Origin: Gracilaria gracilis
Taxonomy: Eukaryota > Rhodophyta > Florideophyceae > Gracilariales > Gracilariaceae
NCBI GenBank assembly: GCA_030374805.1
Contig: JARGSG010000194.1
Location: 62,001-126,000, forward strand
Direction: 5' to 3'
DNA: 64,000 bases
Positions 29,546 through 38,800 of the stretch are shown piece by piece. The notes under the pieces are model-generated. The model did no database searches. It was not told the origin of the DNA and was given only the letters and a program-made list of their open reading frames with translations. A program made the translations under genes and the position numbers. How positions within the stretch are numbered: the first letter of the stretch is position 1; each line of letters starts with the position of its first letter.

Positions 29546-31705
29546 CTACGCTAACCGTTCGGTGTTTTCCTGCTTCTCCTGAGCGGGACTGTCCTTCTCC
29601 AAGATTGGTGTTTCCTCGACGAGATGAACCTGAGATGGTGATGGTTGAGCTTGTACCCTCTTTCCAGATCCATATAGGTTACGGTGGTTTTGCTGCCTGG
29701 CACTGATCAGATGTTCGCGCACCCCTGGGGGTATTTTGTCACATCTGTTCGCCAGATGGTCTGGCGACAAACAGAGCCAGCAAACCAATCCACCTGTCTG
29801 GGGATCACGCATTGCCATAGAGGTAGGTCGGGTCACCGGATTGGTCGGTGCTGTAGCATAGGAAGATGCTTGCGAACCACCCGTTGAGGTTTGTTGAGTG
29901 CTCGCCGCACTCGGTGGCGACCTTACCGAAGCTGGTGGTACTGTCGACGACCAATTACCAGTGGAGGTGGCTCGTGACTGAGCCTGCGGCGCAGTCACGA
30001 GATGAACTGCCATTCCTGTTGGTACGCGAATGAGCGAATCTCCCTCTGAGGTAGTGCTTTCTTCTAGCTCCAATACTGACCGTTTCGGTTTATCCTTTGA
30101 GGTATGGGACGCCGACGGCTTCTTTCCGTGACGGAGAGTGTCGCCTAGTCCCTGGGCATAACGGGCAAGCCCATTATAGTCCACCTTACGGTTGTTCGCC
30201 AGGTAATTGCGTACCTGCGAACGGATCGCTTTGTCAACATTGTCGGCAAAGAGCGACTTCAACCTACTAGTGGTAAAGACATTACCGCATCGGGTGGCCA
30301 GATTCCAAAGGCCCAACGAGAATTCCATTTCGGTTTGGCTAGAGCGTTGGCGATATGCCTGCACCTCAGCGTAACCTTCCTGGATAACCTCATCGGTAGC
30401 GTAAGTTTCCAACATGAAATTAACCACTTCTGGGTACGTCTCTAACATCTCTGTCCCCTCTTCATCAACCGCCAGGGTATTTCCACGGAGCCTGCCTTGC
30501 AGCAAGTGGTAAGCTTGACCTTTAAGGTAAAACTGGAATAACCACATGGCAGCGCCTTCGGAAAAACCATTTTGGTCGCATGCAATCTTGAACTTCTGTA
30601 GAAACTCAATTACCGCAATGGGATCATCACCTGTGAAGGTAGTATCACCCATCTGGAAGCTGAGCTTCTTATGGTGCTTGGTGATCTTCTGCGCAACCTC
30701 TTGGGTGTAAGCAGAGGATCGGTTTCTCAACCGATATGACGTATAATCAACCGCTTTTGTGAACATATCGTTCAGTGGCTGACGCACCTCTAGGGTTGTA
30801 TCGGTGTCCGAATCCGAGTCGGACGACTCGTACCGTTTCTTCTTACCTTTCCGGTTTCTCTTTGACGACTTCTTCGCCAACCTGTTCGGTCTCTTCTGGC
30901 GTCTACCTTTACGGTCATCATCCGACACGGTATCGGAGCTCGAGGAATCGGGGTCAGAGTCGTAGCCGCGATTCTTTCCCTTTTTCCTCCTCCTTTCTTT
31001 ACCCTTGCGGTTTCTTCTTCGTCGCCCCTCATCTGGGTCAGACGAATCGTCCTCAGGTCCACCAGCCTTGGTGTCCTTTCTAACGTTACCTCCAATGGGT
31101 GGCAAGTACACGTCTCGAGGGCTCATCTCTATATGGCCCTCTTGACCTTGCCTTAAACCTTGTAGGTACGCACTATCGGCCGGAATTGGCTTGATTGGTG
31201 CGGAAGAACCAGCAGGGATCCCTTGTGGTATGCGAGTAACCACATTCACCCCAGGGGTTTTGGCTTCCGCCATTCCTTCAGAAACCCAAAGGTCTTGAAC
31301 CACTCGGTAGATATGCTCCCGGGCACCCGTTAAGAGGTATGTTTCAACCAATTTAGGTATGCGTTGAGAGAGCTCGTGCACGGCTCGATCAACCACCAAG
31401 CGGGTAACGGCGTCCATGTCCATTGAGGTCATAGCTTCATTAACCGTAGCGGTAAAAAGAGCTTTCGCTCGATCTTCCAATTGGGGCCAAAGGTCCTCAA
31501 CCGTTGTCGGCAAATCCTTGTTAGGTTCAGGAGCCAGCGGTGGCTGAGTGCCCGTATCCTTTGAGGTTCCGGCCCGAGGTTGCCGAAGCAACTCCTCGGG
31601 ATTATCCAGAATGGGTTTAGCGGCCGAAGCCGCAGCAGAACCCTTGTGGCTAGGTGGCGCGCTAGAGCCACGAGTAATCCTTTTAGGTCTTTCCATAGTG
31701 ACCAA
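29546..31705 (-). CDS. Element C: gag
   Basis: 719 codons without interruption, starting MVTMERPKRITRG. A disordered, basic and serine-rich N-terminal half (with KGKERRRKKGK-type tracts) is followed by a capsid-like helical region around residues 330-480 and a CCHC zinc knuckle CWLCLSPDHLANRC near residue 660. It forms the particle and packages RNA in this family. About 15 exact ACC-N5-GGT palindromes lie inside the coding sequence in more than one codon phase. Confidence 0.9.
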   Translation of the reverse strand: MVTMERPKRITRGSSAPPSHKGSAAASAAKPILDNPEELLRQPRAGTSKDTGTQPPLAPEPNKDLPTTVEDLWPQLEDRAKALFTATVNEAMTSMDMDAVTRLVVDRAVHELSQRIPKLVETYLLTGAREHIYRVVQDLWVSEGMAEAKTPGVNVVTRIPQGIPAGSSAPIKPIPADSAYLQGLRQGQEGHIEMSPRDVYLPPIGGNVRKDTKAGGPEDDSSDPDEGRRRRNRKGKERRRKKGKNRGYDSDPDSSSSDTVSDDDRKGRRQKRPNRLAKKSSKRNRKGKKKRYESSDSDSDTDTTLEVRQPLNDMFTKAVDYTSYRLRNRSSAYTQEVAQKITKHHKKLSFQMGDTTFTGDDPIAVIEFLQKFKIACDQNGFSEGAAMWLFQFYLKGQAYHLLQGRLRGNTLAVDEEGTEMLETYPEVVNFMLETYATDEVIQEGYAEVQAYRQRSSQTEMEFSLGLWNLATRCGNVFTTSRLKSLFADNVDKAIRSQVRNYLANNRKVDYNGLARYAQGLGDTLRHGKKPSASHTSKDKPKRSVLELEESTTSEGDSLIRVPTGMAVHLVTAPQAQSRATSTGNWSSTVPPASVRSPPSAASTQQTSTGGSQASSYATAPTNPVTRPTSMAMRDPQTGGLVCWLCLSPDHLANRCDKIPPGVREHLISARQQNHRNLYGSGKRVQAQPSPSQVHLVEETPILEKDSPAQEKQENTERLA

Positions 31706-31823
31706 TAGTGGTATCCAATTGCTTCGCGAGTATTCCTACGAAACCAAAATAGGTGTGTGAACTTCCAGAATCCTTTCGAATGTCTTCTGTTCACCAGTAA
31801 AGGTACGACAAAAACCAAGAAAC

Positions 31824-31841
31824 TTCTAGGTCGGGAGACCA
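31824..31841 (-). other. Element C primer binding site
   Basis: Minus-strand TGGTCTCCCGACCTAGAA starts three bases inside the 5' LTR. The same 18 bases, with one difference, occupy the equivalent spot in element D, so both elements probably use one tRNA primer with a 3' end reading TCGGGAGACCA. Confidence 0.75.
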
Positions 31842-31844
31842 AAA

Positions 31845-32352
31845 TGTCGTACAAATACCGATAAGGTGTGGGGTCCGCCTGGTAGAGGGAGCGCGCGAGG
31901 GCTCAACCTAAAGGGGAAAAACACACAACCAATATGGTAGTAGGGCACCTGAAACCCGCAGGGGCAAACGGCGGGGCAACTAGTCTAGACCGTGTAGGTG
32001 TACGGTAGTAGACGTCGACGCGCGGTAAAACCTGAATAATAATAGAGTAGCAAGTGACCAAGATGGTATAGTTACTGCCCTAGTGGTGCCTCACTTTACA
32101 ATACCCGAGGGGGAAGGCGAGGTGCACCACAATATATACAAGGTGCACCGACGCCGATCTCCCCTGCGGGCATGACGTCATCGGCTGTGCCCATGACCTA
32201 CTGCCATGGGCCAGCAATGCTAAACTATCCTAGACTATAAATTAGAAATTATAAATTATAAAATACAGAATACCAATTGGGTACAGTGCAGCCAGCAAGG
32301 CGCACCAGTAGGCCCACGTGGCACCAACCCATTGAGGTCTCATTGTACTTCA
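31845..32352 (-). repeat. 5' LTR of element C
   Basis: 508 bp, about 98 percent like the left LTR at 22579-23086, and retaining the five ACC-N5-GGT sites and the GGTGCACC-flanked TATA region. Confidence 0.92.
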
Positions 32353-32357
32353 TCTAA
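32353..32357. repeat. Target duplication of element C (right)
   Basis: TCTAA, matching 22574-22578. Confidence 0.9.
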
Positions 32358-33171
32358 CACCTTCAACACTACCATTACTCTTCTGTATGAGGCTTCAGCA
32401 CCTCAGGAGGGAACCAGAAGGGCTTATCTAGTTAAAAAAACGTGCTAAATAGATACTATAGCAACGACATGGAGCCCAAAAAGTTGTGCCATGAAGATGG
32501 TAGTGCTTGGGAACTGTCCATTCAAAGCAACTTTACTCTCTCGTCGTCATTCATGCCCCGATTCATACGTATTTGGTCTCATTTTGAAGCTGGATGTGCT
32601 CTTAAATTGACATTAAAAATCATTTGAATGACATAAAGCCACTCGCAGTTCTTGTTCATTTGCCAATAACCTGGCTGCAATTTCCCTCATATTTCTGCAG
32701 TGTGTGAACAGCTCGAACTCTACGAAAGAATTGATGAACTACACGCTTTCAGAGACTTGCAGCGACCAGGAGGCGTCACGCCTATACAGATCCGAAGAAT
32801 CGTGAGAGCTGATTTTCAGACGATATCCTTCATGGCGAATGCCTGCGCATGAGAATTTATTTCAGTTTTGCTGGATACAATCAACTCCGTATCTTCTGAA
32901 TATTGATACGTGCTTCTAGAGTATGTCATAAAAGAACACCGCTCATTCGCAATCTTTTGCGAATACCGGCTTAAACTCTCGACGAAATTAGAAGTCTTTG
33001 GAACAAGAGAGCAGCGCTTTGCAAACTGGTCATTGCCACAAACCAAACAAGAAAACCCTCGTTTTATTCGTAATCTAAGACACCTACGCCACAACATTCC
33101 AAATCTAGGTACTCAATTCCTTCCACCAAACCAACTTCTTTCATCTCCTCTAACTCTTTTCTCGATCTACT
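32358..33171. other. Intergenic stretch with one exon-like segment
   Basis: No complete gene. At about 32697-32850 on the plus strand a TTTCTGCAG acceptor-like sequence precedes about 50 sense codons of normal composition (VCEQLELYERIDELHAFRDL and on) before a stop. This could be a terminal exon of a gene cut by element C, or chance. The rest is AT-rich without repeats. Confidence 0.35.
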
Positions 33172-33582
33172 TCACTGCTGATCACGTCTTTGCTCTCGCT
33201 GCCTCTCGGTCACACTACAAATCTTAACGTGCGCCCTCAGGTGCTCATTTTGAGCGAATCTCCTTCCACATGCAGGACAGGCATAAGGACGATCTTCCTC
33301 CCGCAGATGGCTATTCATATGTCTTCTGAACCGGGACTCCATGCAGTATACGAAGTTGCATCCTGTCACCAAGCACCTGTTTGGGCTGCTACGACTCAGG
33401 TGCATTTCTATGCTTCTGTATTTTTGTTTGCAGTTGTGACAATACGTCATGCCGGCTCCGTCCATCGGACCATAGCTGTCGATTCGGAGAACCAAAAGGT
33501 TCTGTAAGCAGACGTGTTTATATAGCTTAGTAAACTCTGAATTAGTATGCCTATAGGAAATTACGAAGAACCACTTTTTCAC
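33172..33582 (-). CDS. C2H2 zinc-finger protein, C-terminal part
   Basis: Minus-strand coding with two classical zinc fingers. The first is CLVTGCNFVYCMESRFRRHMNSH, an irregular finger of the form C-x4-C-x12-H-x3-H. The second is YACPACGRRFAQNEHLRAHV with a final Cys, so a C2H-C or C2HC type. A CHNCKQKYRSIEMHL half-finger precedes them. The end is basic and glutamine-rich. It is likely a nuclear DNA-binding factor. The first about 37 codons of this reading come from the inverted arm at 33478-33652, so the true start is elsewhere, probably in the Ser-rich pieces upstream (33653-33883 and 34085-34639). Confidence 0.7.
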   Translation of the reverse strand: MKKWFFVISYRHTNSEFTKLYKHVCLQNLLVLRIDSYGPMDGAGMTYCHNCKQKYRSIEMHLSRSSPNRCLVTGCNFVYCMESRFRRHMNSHLREEDRPYACPACGRRFAQNEHLRAHVKICSVTERQREQRRDQQ

Positions 33583-33652
33583 TAATTTCTACGGGCATCT
33601 TTGGAGTACGCAATTTACTACGTTGCGTTGGCCTAGTTGGTAGCCATCGACA
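33478..33652. repeat. Left arm of 175-bp inverted repeat
   Basis: Begins GTCGATTCGGAGAACC and is the near-perfect reverse complement of 33884-34058. The two arms enclose about 230 bases of Ser/Pro-rich coding-like sequence. They could be a foldback transposon or two inverted insertions of one short element. No clear target duplication was found. Confidence 0.85.
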
Positions 33653-33883
33653 ATAGCGAATAACACCACCACCTAAAACTCGAGACGGCCCACCAGCGGT
33701 TCCCTCACGAGGCGTTGCCGCGGCAGGAGCGGGAGTGATTTCATCGTCAAACATAATCGGCTGTTGTGAAGCTCCTCTGTTCGAAGGTCCAGCTCCTGCA
33801 GACGAACGTGCTCCAAATTGTCTTACGTTCCTTTCACTCATCTGACGATGTGAGGGGTTTCGAGAAGGCAAGTTGGACCTATC
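33653..33883 (-). CDS. Ser/Pro/Gly-rich segment between inverted arms
   Basis: Minus-strand reading rich in Ser, Pro, Ala and Gly (ARSSAGAGPSNRGASQQP; TPREGTAGGPSRVLGG). Its composition resembles the disordered N-terminal piece at 34085-34639, which suggests it is a middle part of the same zinc-finger gene. It has no start of its own that I trust. Confidence 0.4.
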
Positions 33884-34058
33884 TGTCGATGGCTACCCAC
33901 TAGGCCAACGCAACGTAGTAAATTGCGTACTCCAAAGATGCCCGTAGAAATTAGTGAAAAAGTGGTTCTTCGTAATTTCCTATAGGCATACTAATTCAGA
34001 GTTTACTAAGCTATATAAACACGTCTGCTTACAGAACCTTTTGGTTCTCCGAATCGAC
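33884..34058. repeat. Right arm of 175-bp inverted repeat
   Basis: Ends GGTTCTCCGAATCGAC, the mirror image of the left arm's start at 33478. The arms match almost perfectly over 175 bases, so the duplication or insertion is recent. Confidence 0.85.
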
Positions 34059-34084
34059 ACTATCAGTTCGACCTGAAATCTTGA

Positions 34085-34639
34085 TCAAGAAGGGGTATTC
34101 AACAAATCTTGAACTGGCAAACCCATGCCTCTGCTGTCAGATCTACCGACAGTAGTTGGAGCAGCTCCTGATCTACGACGAGTTCCACCACGTTCCCCTT
34201 GAGAGCTGGATCCTTGGCTTTCTGATGCGGACGGAGGATTGAGCAGATCACCAATCGACCTAACCCGATTTGCTTGTGAGGAAGGTGTTTGTCTAGCTGA
34301 CGAACTTGTCCGATGATCTCGAGATCGTTGGGAAGAAGTGCTAGACTTGGGTCCACCGCTACCTGATCCGGATCCGGATCCGGATCCGGATCGGGCGTTG
34401 AGAATATCCGCAATAGCTATGCCTCTGCGGCCATCCTCTGATCTAGACTGCCTATGACTGTTTTCCTCATCGGACTTCTCACCCCTTTCGGCCCTCTTGG
34501 ACTTCTTACTGCGTCCGAGGAGGTAAAGAAGGTCCATCTTACCCAACGCTCGCTTTCTAAACCTGTCATTACCTCCATCTCCCGCACCACCTGCGGAACC
34601 TTGGGGATACGAGCTCATCGTATTGTATTGGATGTACAC
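34085..34639 (-). CDS. Disordered N-terminal part of probable zinc-finger gene
   Basis: 184 codons of charged and serine-rich sequence with a (Gly-Ser)n run coded by a GATCCG hexamer repeat. Three short helical motifs of one type recur: IAIADILNARS, SIGDLLNPPS and PVQDLLNTPS, a pattern of [IV]xDLLNxPS, seen as short interaction motifs in transcription factors. The start may be the second Met (MSSYPQGSAG). With the fingers at 33172-33582 it probably formed one minus-strand regulator gene. Element E sits about 45 bases upstream of the start. Confidence 0.5.
   Translation of the reverse strand: MYIQYNTMSSYPQGSAGGAGDGGNDRFRKRALGKMDLLYLLGRSKKSKRAERGEKSDEENSHRQSRSEDGRRGIAIADILNARSGSGSGSGSGSGGPKSSTSSQRSRDHRTSSSARQTPSSQANRVRSIGDLLNPPSASESQGSSSQGERGGTRRRSGAAPTTVGRSDSRGMGLPVQDLLNTPS
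34365..34394. repeat. Hexanucleotide microsatellite (GATCCG)5
   Basis: Five units of GATCCG, the last imperfect, encoding the Gly-Ser run in the minus-strand gene. In-frame copy change would only lengthen the linker. Confidence 0.85.
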
Positions 34640-34678
34640 GTATAGATATTGTAAAGTATGTGTTCAGTTTTTCAGTTG

Positions 34679-34683
34679 GGTAC
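34679..34683. repeat. Target duplication of element E (left)
   Basis: GGTAC, repeated after the element at 40288-40292. Confidence 0.9.
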
Positions 34684-35134
34684 TGTTGTATTTGCCAGCC
34701 ATTTCTGTCACGATGGATATACAGCATTGCCGTATAAGCAGGCCCGTCCTGAAGTCAGCGCTGAGCAAGCGCAAATGCGCTTGGACAAGTGCTCAAAATG
34801 CTGTGTGCGACAACGGTAGTTCAATGGCCATGCAAGTATTTGCGCAGTCAGGGTTTTGCGACTTAGCAAGGCCAAGCGCTTCTAGACTTGTCCTTCGCAA
34901 GTCTTTGATCTCTAGCATTCATGTGTAACCTAGCATACAGAATCGTATCTGCCGAGTCAGCTTTGGACTGACTCGGTGGGGGTGCCTATAAAATGCCAAC
35001 TGGAATGACCCGGATTGCAACTCACAAGAGCACAAGCTTCTCCGTGAGTGTGCCCACTACCGCTTCCTATCTCCCTTCTTTCCCTCTTCCATCTAAAACT
35101 AGCACTCGCCGACTTTACTCACTACAGAACAACA
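34684..35134 (+). repeat. 5' LTR of element E
   Basis: 451 bp, from TGTTGTATTTGCC to AGAACAACA. It contains two strong dyads upstream of the promoter: CAAGCGCA-AA-TGCGCTTG at 34766-34783 and CCGAGTCAG-N7-CTGACTCGG at 34952-34976. The second lies 10 bases before a TATAAAA box at 34987-34993. Confidence 0.92.
34952..34993 (+). promoter_or_regulatory. Element E LTR promoter with operator-like dyad
   Basis: A 9-bp perfect inverted repeat (CCGAGTCAG and CTGACTCGG, loop of 7) directly precedes a canonical TATAAAA box. The same arrangement is kept in the right LTR (TATAAAA at 40140-40146). The dyad contains TGACTC/GAGTCA, an AP-1 or Gcn4-like half site, so a bZIP factor is one possible binder; this is inference. 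Confidence 0.6.
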
Positions 35135-35141
35135 AAGCGCT

Positions 35142-35738
35142 TTGAGCTCAAAGAGCAGAGTGTTTGAAGTATCGTTGCGCGATTCAGCAGTTGTTATGGC
35201 TACCTTTAATTATGGAGTTGTTGCAGTGATTCAACCACCGCAATTGATATCAGTTGATCAACCCGCCTTGATCAAATTCGAAACATCATTTGCTGCCTAT
35301 CGTGCTAAAGTCGAAGATGTCAACAAAGACAGAGACGATGACGCAAAACTCAGCGTTGCCTCTGTCAAGGACTGCATCAACCCGGATGTGCTCCACGCAC
35401 TCTGCGTCATGGTAGATATTGAAGGGGCCCAGACTCTTGAAGAGGCCACTTCTGAGAAGGTACAGTCATGGTTTGAAAAGACGTCGAGCTCTTCTCCGAA
35501 AAATCTTTCAGAACGAATTGATGCAGCTCTACGGACTGTCACATTTATTCCAAACAAGGAAGACCACGCCGGAGGGGTGTCCAACTTTATCATCTCCGTA
35601 ATCACAGCGTTGGATCAAAACAATGCTTCGGAGATATTGAAGGACCCCGACCTCGCGAAGAAATTTTTGGACAGATTGGTAGCAAAGTTCCATCCTGATG
35701 TACTACAGGAACGTATCAGAATGATGCGAAGGGGTTGA
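35142..35738 (+). CDS. Element E: gag-like protein
   Basis: 198-codon mostly helical reading just inside the 5' LTR, in the position of gag. No zinc knuckle occurs within it, but a CCHC-like motif CLSERCDGVHRLKDC follows in the start of the next region. Short compared with gag of C and D. The start may be the later Met in MATFNYGVV. Confidence 0.7.
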   Translation: MSSKSRVFEVSLRDSAVVMATFNYGVVAVIQPPQLISVDQPALIKFETSFAAYRAKVEDVNKDRDDDAKLSVASVKDCINPDVLHALCVMVDIEGAQTLEEATSEKVQSWFEKTSSSSPKNLSERIDAALRTVTFIPNKEDHAGGVSNFIISVITALDQNNASEILKDPDLAKKFLDRLVAKFHPDVLQERIRMMRRG

Positions 35739-35885
35739 AAAAAGGAGCAGCTTGCCAGCATCAAACTATTCAGAGATGAAGTTTCAAGTATAGCCTTAGA
35801 TTTCGCACTTACCGAAACTGCTCGAGCCAGGGTAAATCCACGCAAGAAAGGCAATCCTCGCGATCGCGCAAGGAAAACCGAGAAT

Positions 35886-38800
35886 TTGGACAGTTCCGAA
35901 AAACTTGGAGATAGACAGAAGTGTGACTCGTCACCTGCGCAGCGCCAATCGAGGAAAAGGAAAGACACTGAATGGAACCAACCCTGCTTGAGTGAAAGAT
36001 GTGACGGTGTCCACCGCCTCAAGGACTGTCCTATAACATCCTCCGAAATGAAAAAACAAATATTTGAAAGTCATTACGGCAACAAGAAGTCGAAAAAGGC
36101 AAGGATGGTAACATCTACAGATGTGGCGAGCACGGAAATTCTGGACGGGAGTGAGAGTCGCTTCAGGGTAGCAGTGGAGGACACTGTTCTGGATACCATC
36201 CTTGGTGATTCAGGAGCTGACTTCAGCGCAATCGACTCCAAAACTTTCGACAAAGTCCAATCTTCTGTACAGGACATAGCTGTCAAAACTTTACCTCATC
36301 CATTGACTCTCGAAGGAGCATTCGTAGCCAAAGGTGCACCGATTGCAACTGCAACCAGAACTGCTATCCTGACCATTACGATTTACCTGCCGGGATCGAT
36401 CATTCCTGTTCGAGTTCGAGGGATAGAGTTCTACATTGTAGACCGTGACATGGGTGAAATACTGCTAGGCCGACCCTTCCTGAACTCCATCGGTTTCAAC
36501 CTAAGCAACCATCTCAATCGAGTTCGAAACAGCATCCATGACAAACATTTGTCTGAAATCAGTCCCGCTCAGATCAAGGTCGCCAGTGCGAAGTATGAAG
36601 GTCTATCATACATGGCCGCAGACGACGACCCAATCGAGCTACCAGAATGTCTCGCAGCTGGAATTGGAAAAGATTCCAGTGATTCAATAGACAAAGCTTT
36701 CGAAAAGATTATCAACGATGCCATTACAAATGGCATATCAGAGAAGGGGGCACAGAAACTCTCTGCCATGCTTGAGAAGTACCGCACTGTGTTCCGAATC
36801 AAATTGGGACCAGATCCACCTGCGGACGTTCGTCCGCTCGTCATCACCCCCGCTGAGAACGCTAAGCCATACAGGTCTCCTCAGCGTCGATATGCCCCGC
36901 AACACCGGGATTTTATCATTCAAACGATACGGGAATTGGAGGCCGTGGGTGCTATTTACAAGAACGCAGCTTCCCGATGGGCATCACCTGCCCTCGCCGT
37001 CCCAAAACCCGGATCCAGCAAACTGCGATTTACTGTTGACCTACGTGGCCCAAACGCCCGTACAATTCCGATTCAATCTGCAATGCCACATCTCGAATCT
37101 AAATTCCAGGACATTTCCGGGATCACCTGCTTTGCGAACATAGATCTCGCACACGGGTACTGGCAGGTCCCTTTATCTCCAGAGTCACAGGAAATGATGT
37201 CAATTCAAACTCCACTTGGAGTGTATTCTTCCAAGCGCCTTCTACAAGGTGGAAGTGACTCTGGAAATCACTTTCAAGCAGTTCTATCTCAGAAATTCGA
37301 CGGACGTGTCGACAAGATACTGCAATGGATGGACGATTTCCTTTTTTACGCACGAAACGAAGAAGAGTTATTAACCAACATCGAGTCTTTCTTTTCCGTG
37401 TGTAACGAAATTGGTCTGAAAATTCACGCCGAGAAGTCAAATTTGTTCGCACAGCAAGTCCAGTTCTGCGGCAGAACAGTGTCAGTGGACGGTGTGGAGT
37501 ATCACCCTCGCCACTTTGAATCACTGGTGTTCATGAAGACACCCGCAATGGCAAGCGAACTCCAGCAGTTCGTTTGTGCTACGAACTGGATGCGAAACGC
37601 TATTCCGGCTTATTCAGAACGCATCGCTCCTCTACACTTCTTACTGGAGGAATGCTATTCGAAGGTTGGCAAACGGACGAAACATGCTATCCGAAATCCC
37701 AACCTCAGCAGCTTATGGGGCGCTACTCATGATTCAGCATTCGCTGATATCAAAAATCAATTAGCTGCTTCAGTGAAGCTTTCGTATCCAAAGGAAGGTC
37801 ATATGACATGTCTATTTACGGACGCATCTGATACTCACTGGGCCGCAGTACTTACCCAGGTTCCACATGGAGACCGAAACAAAGCTATTGAAGACCAGAG
37901 ACACGAACCTCTTTGCTTCCTTTCTGGAGCATTCACCGGATCAGCTGCCAACTGGTCCGTTCCAGAAAAAGAAGGATACGCAATAGTAGAGGCAATGTGC
38001 AGACTGGACTACCTTGTTCTTGGAAACGAAGTTTCCATTTTCACAGACCACGCAAACCTTGTTTACCTATTCGATCCTTACGGACGGAATCCTGGCATTG
38101 CACGACACACAGCGAGCAAATTAATGCGCTGGGCAACTAAGTTGAGTGCTTTTCGTTACGTCGTCGAGCACCTTCCAGGCGAACGGAATGTCTGGGCCGA
38201 CATATTCACGCGATGGGCAGTAAGGTGCACTGCTGTAGTGAAGGTTTCGAGTGTAGCTCGGGCAAAAGCCCTCATGTGTGTCCCAGTGAATCTTGGCGCT
38301 GAGGCGAAGTTTGACTGGCCGACACCCAAAGAAATCAGAACATTTCAAGAATGTGGAACCGAGTCGCCACCTAGTGGGTTTCTGAGCATGGAAGACGGAG
38401 TACAGAATGATAATCGTGTGTTTTGGGTTCCTTCTGAGGCCAAGTTAATGCAGCTCCGGATCATGATCGCGGCGCACACTGGCCATGGTGGTCATAGAGC
38501 ATACAACGTTACGCTGACTGCGATCAAAGCACACTTTCACCGGCAGGGCATGGATCAAAATGTCAAAGAGTTTGTCGAGTCTTGTCTGCACTGTCTTTGT
38601 ACTCAGTCTGGCAAGATCATCCCTCGACCCCTGGGTCATGCACTGCACGCAGATGAGCCCAATGAACTGCTTCATTTTGATTTCTGTTACATGTCGCCGG
38701 CCGAGGACGAATTTCTTTACGTTTTGATATTCAAGGACGATCACAGTGGCTACGTTTGGCTTACACCAGCTACTGAGACTACAGCTGAAGTCGTAGCTGA

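Larger units (their letters stand above)
22579..32352 (-). mobile_element. Ty3/Gypsy chromodomain LTR element C
   Basis: Complete minus-strand element of 9.77 kb with 508-bp LTRs (22579-23086 and 31845-32352) and a 5-bp target duplication TCTAA (22574-22578 and 32353-32357). From right to left it holds the 5' LTR, primer site, gag, protease-RT, RNase H, integrase with chromodomain, about 2.2 kb of non-coding DNA, polypurine tract and 3' LTR. The LTRs are about 98 percent alike, so insertion is fairly recent. It has a few breaks in pol. It lacks the antisense extra gene of elements A and D. Its most striking property is a lattice of ACC-N5-GGT palindromes along the whole length, described in the findings. 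Confidence 0.95.
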
